Positions 1 through 11,947 of a stretch of DNA of 64,000 bases are shown here, piece by piece (position 1 is the stretch's first letter; each line of letters opens with the position of its first letter). The stretch is from positions 28,267,153 through 28,331,152 of the forward strand of contig OX291545.1 in NCBI GenBank assembly GCA_946406115.1, written 5' to 3'. The translations under genes were made by a program, and so were the position numbers. The DNA is from Apoda limacodes. Lineage: Eukaryota; Arthropoda; Insecta; Lepidoptera; Limacodidae. The notes beneath the pieces were generated by a model, which was given only the letters and a program-made list of their open reading frames with translations, made no database searches and was not told where the DNA came from.

Positions 1-45
1 GCACGAGGACTTCGTCCTGCAGTGGGGTGGTTGTCAATATTTTTT
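1..45 (+). mobile_element. Probable 3' tip of an RTE-type LINE, cut by the window edge
   Basis: The opening GAGGACTTCGTCCTGCAGTGG resembles the GGC(C/T)TATGTCCAGCAGTGG end of RTE-type elements, such as the copy at 50221. It is too short for a firm call. Confidence 0.35.
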
Positions 46-888
46 TAACTTTTAAACCAACAACGGTTCCAATATAAGCTTTAGCTGCAGACATTTCTCA
101 ATAATACATTAGACTTGTATTTCTCAATAATACATGAGATGTAATCCTACGATTATTTCTACATACATTCCAAAATAACATTTAGGAAATGCGTTGGGTT
201 ACCAAGGTCACCTATATTTACTATGTTATGCACCTATCATTCTGTATGAGGCCTTAACCTTGCAATAGGATTTATATGATTAATAAGTTTTTAACTTTTA
301 ACCAAGCATGATTTGATAAGTAATACATAAGATTTGATTAGAAACGGAATCCGAATTTAAAAATGCATGAATTGCTTTAGTTTTGCCAAGAACCCCAAGA
401 AGCGCTCTCCAGAACCATAACAATAACTCAAAGACCACTTCAAGCGGTTTAAATAATTCAGCGGTTTTTAAAAAACCGGCACAGTCAGTAGGGGAGAGCT
501 CGGGAGTTCTGGTATGTATTTACATGTTCATTGATTATTCAGCCTGAATTCTAGCAAGCTTGAAACTGACACTGTGCTTTAATAGGGTACCTACCAAACA
601 GTTGCGGTGACTGAAAATAGTAACTGGTTATTGGACTGCGCTGGTTATTATGTGACATTATGCTTTTATTTATTAGGTTAGATGGTGCCCGTGAGTTTCG
701 CCGCGTTAAATTTGGAATATTAATTTCATTCCGTAAAGTGCATAGATAAAGTAGTCTAGATTACTTTCCGAGACCTAAGGTAGGGTAGATTGAAACTATA
801 TTTTGGTTAAAAAAAGATTGTCATATGGAGCCACACGATAGAAATATAGATAGACAAATTCACTAACTAGTATTTAGTTATATAAAAA
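46..888. other. Non-coding stretch, no recognised feature
   Basis: AT-rich sequence with no coding region. A slightly GC-richer patch lies around 395-510. Confidence 0.5.
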
Positions 889-902
889 TATATTTTGTAT
901 TA

Positions 903-1066
903 CTAACTTAAAAATAATAAAACGGGATTAAACAGGTCATTTGGCAAAATACCTTTTTCCCGAAGTTTCGGCTGGGTTACACCAGCCTTGGTCACTTGCC
1001 AAATGACGCGTTTAATCCCGTTTTATTATTTTAAAACTAGTAATGGAACGCGTAAATTTAAAAACT
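903..1066. mobile_element. Foldback (inverted-repeat) element with flanking direct repeats
   Basis: Two arms of about 40-48 bases (roughly 899-947 and 996-1042) are near-perfect reverse complements. Both contain TAATAAAACGGGATTAAAC and TCATTTGGCAA or their complements. They enclose a loop of about 48 bases with CGAAGTTTCGGCTGGG. The perfect 14-base direct repeat TATATTTTGTATTA stands at 889-902 and 1067-1080 and may be a target-site duplication. No coding is present. Confidence 0.6.
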
Positions 1067-1080
1067 TATATTTTGTATTA

Positions 1081-1994
1081 GGTAAATAGGCAACTTTCCT
1101 TGGCAATCTTTTCTTGAAAATATTCAAATAACACAGGAACACACTTAACATTTTTTATATTTTTACAAATAAACGTGAAAGTTTGTTTATTTCTTATTTA
1201 TTGAGAACGGAGGAACATGATATTTTCTATACTAAGGGATAGATACGGACACAATACACACTACCCTTTAGGCGCAAGTCAGACAGAAAAGACATAAGGC
1301 GGGGGCGACAAAGATTCGCGTTCGTGCCACATTCACCCTATATGTTTTGCACTGCCAGACTTTCGTTCATTTTGTATGAAAGTCAATTTAAAAGACACCG
1401 CGTGCGCGCCCCGTCCTTTGTCCTGCTACTTTTACAGAATACGATGCTGAAGCTATTTAATCTGTTACTTAATAAGTAAATCTGCAAGTACTCAAGCAAT
1501 GAAATCTACTAAAAAAATAACCAAATGACACGGTAAAAGCACACAGCTATACCTATCTGAAAAACGTAATAAACTCTCTTTCGTTCTCGACGGTGAACAT
1601 GAACGTGGCAAGATGCACTTAGCTGGCACCAGGTGTACGATTAAAAGTGCACGGTTTAAGGAAGGTGCAAACTACAAGCTTTTCAAGCTTCCTACTTGAT
1701 GTTAGATAACTATTGGATTTTACGATTAGCACTTTAAGTGGCAGGAAATATTTATATTTATACACGAAAGTGGACATAGTTTTAACCACGCCTGTTATAT
1801 CAAAACTATTATAATGACTAAAATTTACGTTAATTCTTTATGTACAGCTTATCTATGGAATAGGATAGGTACTTCCCGAATTGCTACAGACAGGTAAACT
1901 ATGATCGGAACAGCTAATACCTTATATAGGTAACTGTTATTGTAATACCTACAACCGATGTCGACATTGCAAAAATAGTATATTTTAGCTATTT
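1081..1994. other. Non-coding stretch with one GC-richer patch
   Basis: No gene is seen. A GC-richer patch lies at about 1260-1430 (GGCGGGGGCGACAAAG, CACCGCGTGCGCGCCCCG). It could be a conserved element, but only alignment would tell. Confidence 0.4.
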
Positions 1995-2626
1995 CCATAG
2001 TTTAATGACAGATGGTATCCTATTGTGGGGTAGCGCTGCTGATGTAAATACAATATTTTTGTTACACAAAAGGGCAATTCGTGCTATTTATAAATTAGGA
2101 TCTAGGATATCTCTGAGGGATAGGTTTAGGGAAGTAAAAATTTTAACTTTAGTGTCGCAGTACATATATGAAAATCTTTTATATGTACATAAAAATATCA
2201 ATAGTTTCAGCAAGAAAAGTGACGTTCACAAAGTAAATACTAGAAGTAAAAATAAGCTGTTAGTGCATGATACACGTCTACACAAAATAAGTAACTCTTT
2301 TATGGGGCAATGAATACACTTTTACAACAAAGTTCCCAATAAAATTCAATATCTATCAATAAGTAAATTTAAATCTTTTATCAAGCAGGTACTTTATTTA
2401 AAACATTAATTGTATTTTTAGTTTATTTGTATTATTGATAATGTTTTTAAAAGAGTAACTATCAAGTTTCTTGCCGGATTCTTCTCGGTAGAAATCAACA
2501 ACATTGTGAACCGGCGGGAAGGTGGGAGGGTTCAAAAAATAATATTTTATAACTTTGACGATTCAAAAGTGATTGTAAAATCCTTATTTGAATAAACCAT
2601 TTTGACTTTGACTTTTGACTTTGAAC
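1995..2626 (+). mobile_element. 5'-truncated jockey/CR1-type LINE: C-terminus of reverse transcriptase plus 3' UTR
   Basis: The frame 2005-2313 reads GILLWGS, then HKRAIRAIYKLGSRISLRD, then QYIYENLLYVHKNIN, and ends RLHKISNSFMGQ. This is the conserved tail region downstream of the reverse transcriptase in common lepidopteran non-LTR elements. A stop follows, and then decayed continuation (NKVPNKIQYLSI) in another frame. The 3' UTR holds TTTCTTGCCGGATTCTTCTC and ends with AATAAACCATTTTGACTTTG, a short TTGACTT repeat tail. The catalytic core is absent, so the copy is dead. Confidence 0.85.
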
Positions 2627-5600
2627 TGCGAAGGCAAAAACCTTTGCACTCTGAAGGATTTGTTTTAAAAAAAGTATCAACTAATATAATATTTACGCAG
2701 AAATATTTGTTTTCCTCTTTGTGTTAGCTTGTCACAAAAAATATATTTTTTTTAACTGTTTATAAGTAAGTATTTGGTTAAGTACTTGTAGAGTTTTATT
2801 AAGATATCTACTATTATTTTTTGTTATGTTTCAAAATTGAGTAGGTGACTTTATAATTCTGAAACGCCCTTCTGCAACCTATAGTAGGTTTCCTCGCAGC
2901 TGAAACGAGATCGATTTTAAACCGACACTATTATAATAAAACTAAAGTGTTTGTTTTTTGTTTGAATGCGCTATCTCAAGACCTACCAATAAGATTTGAA
3001 AAAATCCTTTTGCATTTGATAGTCCAATTCCTGAGGAATGTTATAGAATTTTAAGAATCACGCTGACCTTTTTAGGAGCCCAGCAAAAAGAAAAATATAC
3101 AGCAAGAACCCTAAGCGAAAACGAAGTAATAGCGCGCCATGGCAGCATCAGAAAGGGTGGAACTACGACTGTCAGGTCAGATTGTTTCATATAATAAGGC
3201 AATATAACGGTGAACTTATAACTTAGATCAAAATTTTCTTGACGCGCTGTAGACAGGAGTTTTCATGGAAAAGTCAGTCGATATAGTTTACAATAGTATA
3301 AATTTCGGATGGATAATGACGAATATTGCTTTACTAATCATACATCATTTAGATGCTGCTTCAGTACATGTTAGTCCACAAGCCGGATAACAAATAAATA
3401 TAAAAAGGAACAGCCGGATAAAACTGTACAAAAACTATTCTTATTTTTTAATATATATACTGAATAAGTAACTACCCAGTTGTGGAGGGATTCATGTTAT
3501 GTAACTAAATCTTTGATAATTGATTTCAAAGTATCTTCTGAATAATGCAAAGAAAAGACGAAAAGTATATTTGAGGTAATGAAGCATAAGGGGCTCGGTC
3601 GCAAAGAAAAATCAAACCCACATAGGTAGAGATATCTCCCCGAAATCCAGGGAGCGGCGAGCGGCGTGATTACCGGGCTCGGTTGTGAACTCCGGATTTT
3701 CCTGGAATCCCAGTTTACGATCCGCGTGCCTTCCTCCACCCGGTGGAGACTGGGCTAAATATAGATTATGTGTAAGATTTATCCTTGATGAGAAAAAAGT
3801 GGATAATTTTCATTTCAAATGCTTTTAGGAAGGAAGTTAAAGTGCATTAACAGAAAATTTAAATATGTACATATATTAAGTGTTTTTAAATTCTTTATAT
3901 CTTACCTGGTTTTAAAAAGAAATAAAAGGTATGGAAAAATCAGCAGGTATAATAAGTTCTATTTATTTTGATAAAGCGATATTAAGTTCGACTTTAAAAT
4001 AAAACCCAAAACATTGTATATGACTTCTGGCTATAATTTTCTATTTATCGACATTTGCGAACCAAAGTCAAAGTCAAAATTATTTTAAGTAGATAAATAT
4101 AGCTATTTTAAAAACACTCTTAATGGTCAATTTTTTTTTTTAAATTAAAATTACCAAACGACTGACGTAGACCATTTCAATGAAATTGAAACATCAAAAA
4201 TGGCAAATCAACAAAATTAAGAGAAAATCTTAGCGAAACGACCAAAAGCAATCTCGCAAATTTTGATTGCACACACAAACCAGAGGTTCTTGCTTCAACA
4301 CTGACAACAACAAGTCAATCTCGTGGCGGCTGTTATCATAACACCTACCGACATCTAATGGAAAATTCGGGAGTTGACGACTTGAAGAGAACTCGCGTTG
4401 AGGGGTGTGCAAACACTGCCTTCAATATGGCGGCGGTTTTTGCGAACGCAAACTCTGTGCGAAAATATTTAAATGCAAAGTTTGTTCTTATCATTAGCTA
4501 AAGAACTGATTCTTCGTGATAGGACTACACACACTTCTAGAAGCATTGGTGAAAATTATCCTGGATTTAAAATCTCATGATCTGAATAAATGATCTAAAT
4601 ATTATTAAAGTTTAAGGCTTTGTCTTTTTTGTCGACACTTATCGAAGTTAAAACGTTTGGTAATTTCCAATGTCAAATTTCGTTGAGGAACCCTTTAAAA
4701 TTTTAACCTTTGCAGATTATCCCATTGTAATACAAATTTCGAATAACTTTTTACCTACGAATATAGGTTCTAGTGATTTTGGCGCATCCCTCTCGTTCGG
4801 AGGGGCGAGAGTTCAACTCCCAGTATCTACCAATGAGATTTTGTTCTAAACTTTGTTTCATTTATTCGTCTTAAGGAATTTTTTTCATTGTTTCTTCGTA
4901 AGAAAAGAAGTCGACTGGGCCCGAGTGGTGTATGGCCGAATGAGAGCGTAGGCCAGTGCCGCAACAATGGGGAAGTATAAAAGCTGGTAACGAATATAGG
5001 TAAACCAACACGATGTCTGCTACACCGATTTTCCCATGAAATTTCATTGTACAGGTACAACATCCAACCATGTACATAAGTACATGGTACAGTACGTACT
5101 CCCGGTAAATAGTATTGAAAGTACTTGCCAAAAAAAAATGTTCTCCAAAACCTTTGCGTAGAAATAAAATCTTTTTATGACACTTTTCAGAGGAGAGACA
5201 TACAAAGCTTAAAATATGTAGGGTACGGTACGGGTCGCTGAGCATTCTCGCTGAGGACGTTTACGATTTGTTGGTTACTTGTCTTGGAAGAGAAATGTGT
5301 TGTGTAAATGCCACTTATGTTGAAGATTTATTGTGGGGCTACTTCATGCATGTATATTTCGGTACATTACTACATCATTTAAAAATATGGCGGTACTTAG
5401 AAAATCGTGGTTTAATGATGAGTGAAATCGAATCTTTTCTAAACTACTCGAGTGAAAAGCTGTCATTGAATCCTGTTTTTAAATTTATTATGCAGTTAAT
5501 TAGTAAAAAAAAAATTGAGATTTTCCTAATAAAAACAGTTATTTTAAAATTATCCATTGCAATTTCAAAGAAACCAATTTAACAAAAAAGGTTCAGTTTT

Positions 5601-5760
5601 CACAATAATTTTGGTAATAAAATGCAGGTAAAAGTAAAACAATGTGAGTAGATAATTGTAAAACTATGTGAATAGATAAATATAATGATATAGAAAGATA
5701 TAATGATAAAAATATAAAACATAACCTAACAAATGCTTTTTTAATATATCAAAACCCTAA
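2627..5760. other. Non-coding stretch with LINE tails and a GC-richer block
   Basis: AAAGTCAAAGTCAAAATTATTT at 4068-4090 looks like the reversed 3' tail of a LINE on the minus strand. A GC-richer block lies at 3590-3745 (GAGCGGCGAGCGGCGTG). ACCATGTAC-ATAA-GTACATGGT at 5067-5088 is a perfect 9 bp hairpin. The open frames at 4871-5245 (minus) and 5268-5582 (plus) are not recognised and look like chance. Confidence 0.4.
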
Positions 5761-5974
5761 CTTAATATGCGAAAATGAGTTTGTTTGTTTGTTATGCTTT
5801 TACGCCTTAACCGCTGGATCGATTATAATGAATTTTGGTATAAAGATAGAAGGAACCCTGGAGACGGTTATAGGTAATTAAAAAACATCAAGTGAGAGTC
5901 GGAAGTTTTACTACAATCAAGGAGTTCGATAACCAAGTCTAGAGCGGGCGGTGCCGCAGACAAAAGCTAGAATA
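5761..5974 (+). mobile_element. Helitron-like repeat of the GGGCGGTGCCG...AAAAGCTAG family
   Basis: It contains TTTACGCCTTAACCGCTGG near its start and ends GAGCGGGCGGTGCCGCAGAC followed by AAAAGCTAG. Related decayed copies lie at 9420-9562, 28610-28737 and 54000-54214. It is non-coding. Confidence 0.55.
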
Positions 5975-6469
5975 TAACAAATAAACATTTACACAACAAA
6001 ACGTTTGATGGACGACCTTTCATAATATGCGTAAAATAAAAGGAACAAATTCTAAGAAAATTATAGTAACTGCCCTCAAGAAAAACTAATAAGGTCTTCA
6101 ACCGCTGACACTTGACAAATTCGTTAATCCTGCGACCCTCAGCGCTTCAGACAGTGAGGGTGGCTCGGCTTCGGACTGCGAAGTTGTGGCACGGCCGCAA
6201 GGGAGGACGTATTCACAAACTGTGATGTTTTTCATGAAACTTTGTCGTTTACGTTTATATCCATGTCAAGAGTTGTTCTATGATCTTTTAAAAGTTGTTT
6301 CTTCATTCTTTGCACATTAATATATAAATCTTTATATTTGTCTGTACGGCAAGTAAGTTACAAACTTACTATATTTTTATTGTTATTCGTTAAGTTTATA
6401 AAATAGCACTATCCGTTTTTACTCTTCAAAACTACGTGCAACATAGTGAGCTCGCAACTTTAGCGCCAA

Positions 6470-6560
6470 TGAAGGAATGAAATCAACCTCTGTCATGCCT
6501 CGAGGTGTCAATTTTTAACACCACTAAGACAAAAACGTATGTCCACTTGAAGACGCTGAT
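6470..6560 (+). repeat. Dispersed repeat, copy 1 (CATGCCTCGAGGTG type)
   Basis: GAAATCAACCTCTGTCATGC, CTCGAGGTGTCAATTTTTAAC, ACCACTA and CACTTGAAGACGCTGATGAT match the blocks at 39405-39510 on the same strand. Confidence 0.6.
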
Positions 6561-7439
6561 GATATATATGTTGGTAAAGACTCAAATTGCCTTGCGAGAT
6601 TTGGTTGTGGAAAACGTTTTCGTTTTCGGTACATCGGTTTAATTAAAGATTTTGCCAGGAATTTAATTATATTAATGTACCTAGCCATTTTGTACATATT
6701 TGTAAAATGTATTAATTAAAATAAATAGCCCAAAAATCCCAAAAATATCCCCCATCGCCTATCGTTGTTTTTTTTAAGTGGAATTGTAGCCTGCTTTTGT
6801 ATCCCTAGTAGTACTTAAGTTAGGTATACGTGTAAACTTAGTATATAGTAGTTTTTGAGACTCCAAAGTGTTTTTAGAAAAACCTACTTGAATAAATTAT
6901 TCTAATTTTAACAATGGCATGAACAAATCGGTTAATCAAACACTCCGGCAATCGAAGAGTTCCCATGACCACCTTCAAACTCAAACTCATACTTCTTTAT
7001 TCAAGTAAACTACCTTTTCCATCATTAGACTACTACTAACACAATTAGTAAGTTTTACAAAACATGTCCCTATTTGAACCAATTTGCCTAACCTGCAGCG
7101 AAAGAACTTATTTGTCTCCTCATTTTCCGATCGTAACTTAAAAGGTCGGCCATTGTCGCTACCGGACCTGTCACGGAATGCGGCAGATTGCTCCCGTTCG
7201 GATTTCCCAACAGTTCCGGAATGCCCTAGTCACTTCACTTATTGCGATATATTTTGTGACCGTTATACGGAATGGAATTCGGAATTTAAGAGGGCATTGT
7301 CGCTTTAGGCGTTATACTATAGAGCTTATCTATCCGTTTAAATCTTAGTACAAATTAAAATTCAAAGACTCACACTAATAAAAACATTAGAAGCATTAAT
7401 TTTGGAAATTAAACCGACTCACGCTTAACATTTTCAAGT
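6561..7439. other. Non-coding stretch with LINE 3'-end remnants
   Basis: TACTTGAATAAATTATTCTA at about 6887-6906 resembles a LINE 3' end on the plus strand. CTCATACTTCTTTATTCAAG near 6985-7006 resembles one on the minus strand. A GC-richer plus-strand frame at 7084-7308 includes ECPSHFTYC, which is echoed at 8185-8215 (see findings). No gene is claimed. Confidence 0.35.
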
Positions 7440-7575
7440 AGGCTACGAGTAGGTCCTTCGTCAGGACTCAAACTATCTCCATGCCAGATTTCATCTTAAT
7501 CGATACAGCGGTTTTAGCATGAAGGGGTAAAAATAGACATAGTTACTTTCGCATTTACAACCTTTATAGCATTTT
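7440..7575 (+). repeat. Fragment of a dispersed repeat shared with 28895-29030
   Basis: GACTCAAACTATCTCCATGC, then AATCGATACAGCGGTTTTAG, then TAGTTACTTTCGCATTTAC match in order GACTCAAATTATCTTCATGC, AATCGGTACAGCGGTTTAGG and GAGTAACTTTCGCATTCAC at 28920-29015. This is typical middle sequence of lepidopteran non-autonomous elements. Confidence 0.55.
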
Positions 7576-9419
7576 TATTAAACTCCACATCTCTTGGTTC
7601 TGTGTTCGGAAACCGACTTCTATTTTAATTTTACTCCATGCAAACATAAACCAAATTATTATATTTTCATAAGACTTATTCAGGTCTCGTTTAAAAAAAA
7701 AACAGTATACTTACGTTTTAACTATTTTTTAAAATCCGAACTAAACATTTATTAGTTTACATGTTTTATGTGTAACATTTACATCTATACTTATCACTGT
7801 CAAGAGGTAAAAATCTGCTGAACCGATTATAACTATTATTTTCTATTCTTTAAGTTTTTAGTAAAAAATATCATTATTTATAAATTGAGTGGTAAGAAAA
7901 AATATTCTTTTCTTTCATTTTGCAACGAAGCAAAAAGATGCCCTGATTTTTATACAGCTGGAGGGACTTAGAAGGATATAGAATACTTTTTATTTTGTTT
8001 GCGATTTCCCACGAGATATAATTTTTTAATTATTTTTTCGCACGTCATTAAAGGGCATACAGTTGGCTTGACTTTGGTACCGAGGGAGCTAGAAATAGAA
8101 AGGAATACTACTAAAAGTTCAAGCGATTCAAAGAAATGCAGAGTCTCATGTTACGTGGTCCTGTTAGTCGTGCCTGCCGAGGAACTTCAGGAATGTCCAA
8201 GTCATCCCTCTTATTGCTCGGCGACAGACAATTGATGTTTACAGAGCTTCTCTCCTCAGCTTTCTTTGTTCTATGCTTTATTAAATCTGACCATGGATAG
8301 TACAGTACTAGTGAGACAATGCAGAGACAATATCATAATAACGTACTTCTATACCATACACATGACAATATATGTATTACAAAATATAAAACTTAAGTTT
8401 TGCAATAATATAGGTAAATGGAACAATTGGAATGAAATCAGTATTTGGAAGAAAATTATTCTATGGATAATTAATTAAAGTGTTCATTGGAATAGTAAGC
8501 TTTTCTGATAAATGTCTGTTTAATAAGCAAATTAGTCCTAATCTGCATACTTTTACAGGTGTTTTATTGTAGAAATGTATTCATTGTTCTTTATATAGGT
8601 ACCTTATTTTTTTTTTCCTAAGCCTTGTTTAGAACAGAGTTTGCATCTATTTCTTGTAAAACTATCGATTAATACTCCTATTTTTTGAAACTATTAATAA
8701 TCATACCTATATTTACATCGGTTCATATCAAGTAAATAATCTAATATGTATTGAGATGGTAAAGTTTACACACATTGTATGCATCGATTTTATCTCTTAA
8801 AGATTAAAGTTGTAAGATAAGAAGCTTAAAAATTGTTCAAATAAAAAAAAACACACTTCTGAATCACGAAGATATTTTAAATATCAGATCTTTTCGCGTG
8901 ATTCTCAAACAAACAAACAAACAAAACTGCAATAGTTAGTTGAAGTTCTCATCCCTGCCAACATACCCTGGACAGTATGTAAAAACATATTCCCAAGATA
9001 CGTATCCATACTGTGTATCTATTCTTGAAGAATAAATATAATCCATTCTGAGTGACCATAATACAGTACATTATCCAATTTCGAAGATTATCACCAATAA
9101 TCTACAAAGCTCTATCATACACACATCATATCCAATATAAAAATAAGGATGACAAATAAATTGCCACTCTACGGCCAATACACAATATGAGAAAGGGTTG
9201 GGCCGTCATTTGGCTGGATTACCTTAAACGAAAATGGTTGAGGGTATGTTTATACTATCCGATACTTTAAAGTCGTATCGTATGATTTTTATTTTGCTAA
9301 TATTACTAATGTAAAAGTTTGTACGTATCTTTGTTGGTTACTCAATAATGTAGTAATAAGTACATTGACTATTTTTATCCTAGAAAATCTAAAAGTTCCC
9401 ACGAAAATAACCATAACTG
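7576..9419. other. Non-coding stretch, low-complexity patches
   Basis: AT-rich sequence. An AAAC microsatellite lies at about 8908-8925. The frames at 7999-8235 and 8266-8478 are unrecognised and not supported as genes. Confidence 0.4.
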
Positions 9420-9562
9420 ACTCCAACTTGAAGGAATTATAGCTACGTTATAGCTTGCTATGTAGCAAACTTCTTAAGTATAACCAAGGAGTTCCCGTAG
9501 ATATCCCAAGCCAATAACCAAATTTAGGGCGGGCAGAGCCGCTGGCAAATGCCCTTTATATG
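9420..9562 (+). mobile_element. Decayed copy of the GGGCGGTGCCG...GCTAG Helitron-like family
   Basis: It has AACCAAGGAGTTCCCGTAGA and AATTTAGGGCGGGCAGAGCC followed by GCTGGCAAATGCC. This parallels the end of the copy at 5974. The final CTAG is lost. Confidence 0.45.
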
Positions 9563-10085
9563 TCAATCTTATATTGCTGTTACCCAATTAAAAAACAGGA
9601 GTTTGATAGATTTGTTTATTATTAATAGATTGTTGAAAACCTTTTCCTTAGAGAATCTACAACAAAAATAAAAAAAAAAATTTTTAGCCTATTTATAAAT
9701 ATTAAAAAAAAAGTCGTGTCGCCATCGTCCGCACAAAGGGATTTATAAATAACGATTTTGAATATAAAGTCTGATATAAATCTAATATGACATCGTTTAG
9801 GGTAAGTACGTGGTAACATGAGCTTTGGAAAGCTTTGAATAGTAATGCGTTAGAAGTGATATACATAGGTACATATTTTCACAACGAAGTTGAGTAATAC
9901 TAATGCTCTTCCTTTTTAAAGTATGTTATTTGTAATGTTAAGTCTGAATGGTAAATGGGGTTTGCATTTTATACCAATTTGCTATATGCTTGAGATTTGT
10001 TCCTAAATTAATTGGTTAAATACGAAATCAATGCAATTAAAAATACATTGCATGTACAGGTTTAACATATAATATTTAGTAAATG

Positions 10086-10272
10086 GTCGCAAAACTGTGA
10101 CAGAGACGGAGCGAAACTGAGGTCTCTTATCCCTTCCTTTTTTTTATAAACATAAACAAACCAGGAGACCACAGATTCGTTTTGTCTCTTTCTAAAGAAT
10201 TGCTAATTTTGTGAGGATATTGTACAATCCATAGGACAGATTACAGAACTCGAAGTCTATAGTACTAACCCT
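10086..10272 (+). repeat. Dispersed hairpin-bearing repeat (GAGACCACAGATT... CAGATTACAGAACTC), copy 1
   Basis: Blocks in order: GTCGCAAAACTGTGACAGAG, GGTCTCTTATCCC, a T run, GGAGACCACAGATTCGTTTT, GTCTCTTTCTAAAG, and CCATAGGACAGATTACAGAA followed by CTCGAAGTCTATAG. Copies with the same order stand at 53108-53318 and, split, at 34275-34322 plus 35636-35752. It looks SINE-like, but no clear pol III boxes are seen. Confidence 0.65.
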
Positions 10273-11784
10273 TGGTTTTCTTTTAAAATAATATTTGCCT
10301 AACATTTCTGTCGTAAATTTAGTTTAAGAAACAATTTCATTTAGATTGTGTTTCAATTTAATTAAGTCATATTATTTGTGATCACACTTATCAAAATGTG
10401 ATTTTAACAAATGCACCGCCACATTTTCCATATTATTCTTACAATTCAACTACAAGTGTTCACATCTGACCTGACAGAACCCTTAAGAGGTCCCAACATT
10501 TTTTCAATTTTGAACCTTTTGTAACTAAAAATAAAGCTCATTGAAAGTATTTTTGGCTTGGATTTGAGTTGTGGTAAGTGAAAACACTTGTACAACTGGT
10601 GTTAGCTCGCACCGGCGAATATAAACACTTAAAATTCATACACAGGGCTTTGGCCAATCAAAACATGTTAATTTGATTATCTGTTAACTGTTTTTTTTTA
10701 AAATACTTTTTAGGACGCCAACTTAGTTTCACTGGAAAAGGAAAATGGTTCAGTATGAGTAAAGAAAATAATATTTCCAGTTTGACGATTTCATAGCAAA
10801 TACTAAAATGAAAATATATAATTTACAGGCCGAAGTATCTTCTCTACTAATTTATGATAATTTGTTTATTTAGCTAAGAATAATTTAGCCGTAGGAAATC
10901 TAAAATGCTTACGCACCGCCCGCCTTTCTAGTCACACTGTGAATTTTTAAAGGTACAATTTTAGCAAATGAAAGGCGAAGATGCTAGAATATTTTGTATT
11001 GCTACATTCTTTTCGGAATCAATAGAGCTGAGATGAATATTCATATATATAATTAAAAGTTAATTAACAATTGGCGGTCATTAAAGTCGGTAAACTGCTA
11101 AGGTACAAAATTTTCATTGAATTACACGGAATCTATTTAAGCTTCATTCATTTTAAATTAAAGAAAGTGTTGAAAAAAATAACCAGCAATACAATATGTA
11201 CGGTAGTAAGATAATCTCAAAATTACCCGATTTAAAATTGGAAGGGAAAAATCAAGTGTGTACGCGCGTGCTGAGCGTTGCGTCCTGCACCCAAAGAGCA
11301 CCATTTATAAGATTGCACCAAATTAATAGAAATACGCTAAAAAAGAACGCAGTAAATTTTTTTGCAAAATTACTTAGCAGTTCAGAGCTTTAAGCATTCC
11401 GTGTCTAAGCTATATTAGATATTTAAAATTCGAATTCATTTATCTGCCTATCTACATAACAAAACTTAGTTTTTAAACAAAAAACCTATATACTTTGGGA
11501 CTACAAGTTTGGAAGTTCAATGCATAAATAAAATTGAACGGATTCAGTGAAGGCTATTTCATCATCATTCATCATTCATTCATTCATCATCATCAGAAAT
11601 AGTCTTTATTAAATTGCTATATCAAGACATAACAATAAAACTTTAGTTGAACCTAAATGTGACATTGATCTTAAATATTTTTTTATTAATTAGCAGAAGA
11701 GATTTAAGACGTATCGAGTGTGTAACAAAATACAATTTTTATTTTTATTGAATATACATTTTAATTTTTTTACCTAATCTTATC
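10273..11784. other. Non-coding stretch
   Basis: AT-rich sequence. A CATT/CATC microsatellite lies near 11562-11597. The frame 11196-11393 is unrecognised. Confidence 0.4.
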
Positions 11785-11947
11785 TTATGTATATAAAAAT
11801 CAATTGATGTTTGTTAGCCTCACAAAAACTCGAGGACGGCTGGACCTATTTGGATAATTCTTTTTTGTTGTATTCGTTATTATAAGAGAAAGGTTTATAT
11901 GTAAGACATAAATCAGCCAAGTGAAATAACGTTCACCGGGTCAGCTA
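11785..11947 (+). mobile_element. Helitron-like non-autonomous remnant
   Basis: It runs from TTATGTATATAAAAATCAAT through ACTCGAGGACGGCTGGACC to GTTCACCGGGTCAGCTA. The last part matches the end of the element at 23705 (CGCCGGGACAGCTAG). The copy is decayed and has no coding. Confidence 0.6.

Noticed and set aside
4770..4835. tRNA-like look with AGTTCAACTCCC near 4810
   Set aside because: The presumed T-arm stem does not pair and no acceptor or anticodon stem can be built.
4871..5245. Longest open frame on the minus strand in the left part (124 codons)
   Set aside because: No recognisable domain, no neighbouring exon signals, unusual composition, and another overlapping frame of similar quality. 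Treated as chance.
5268..5582. Plus-strand frame of 104 codons
   Set aside because: No recognised motif. Its Lys/Ile/Leu-rich end reflects AT-rich DNA.
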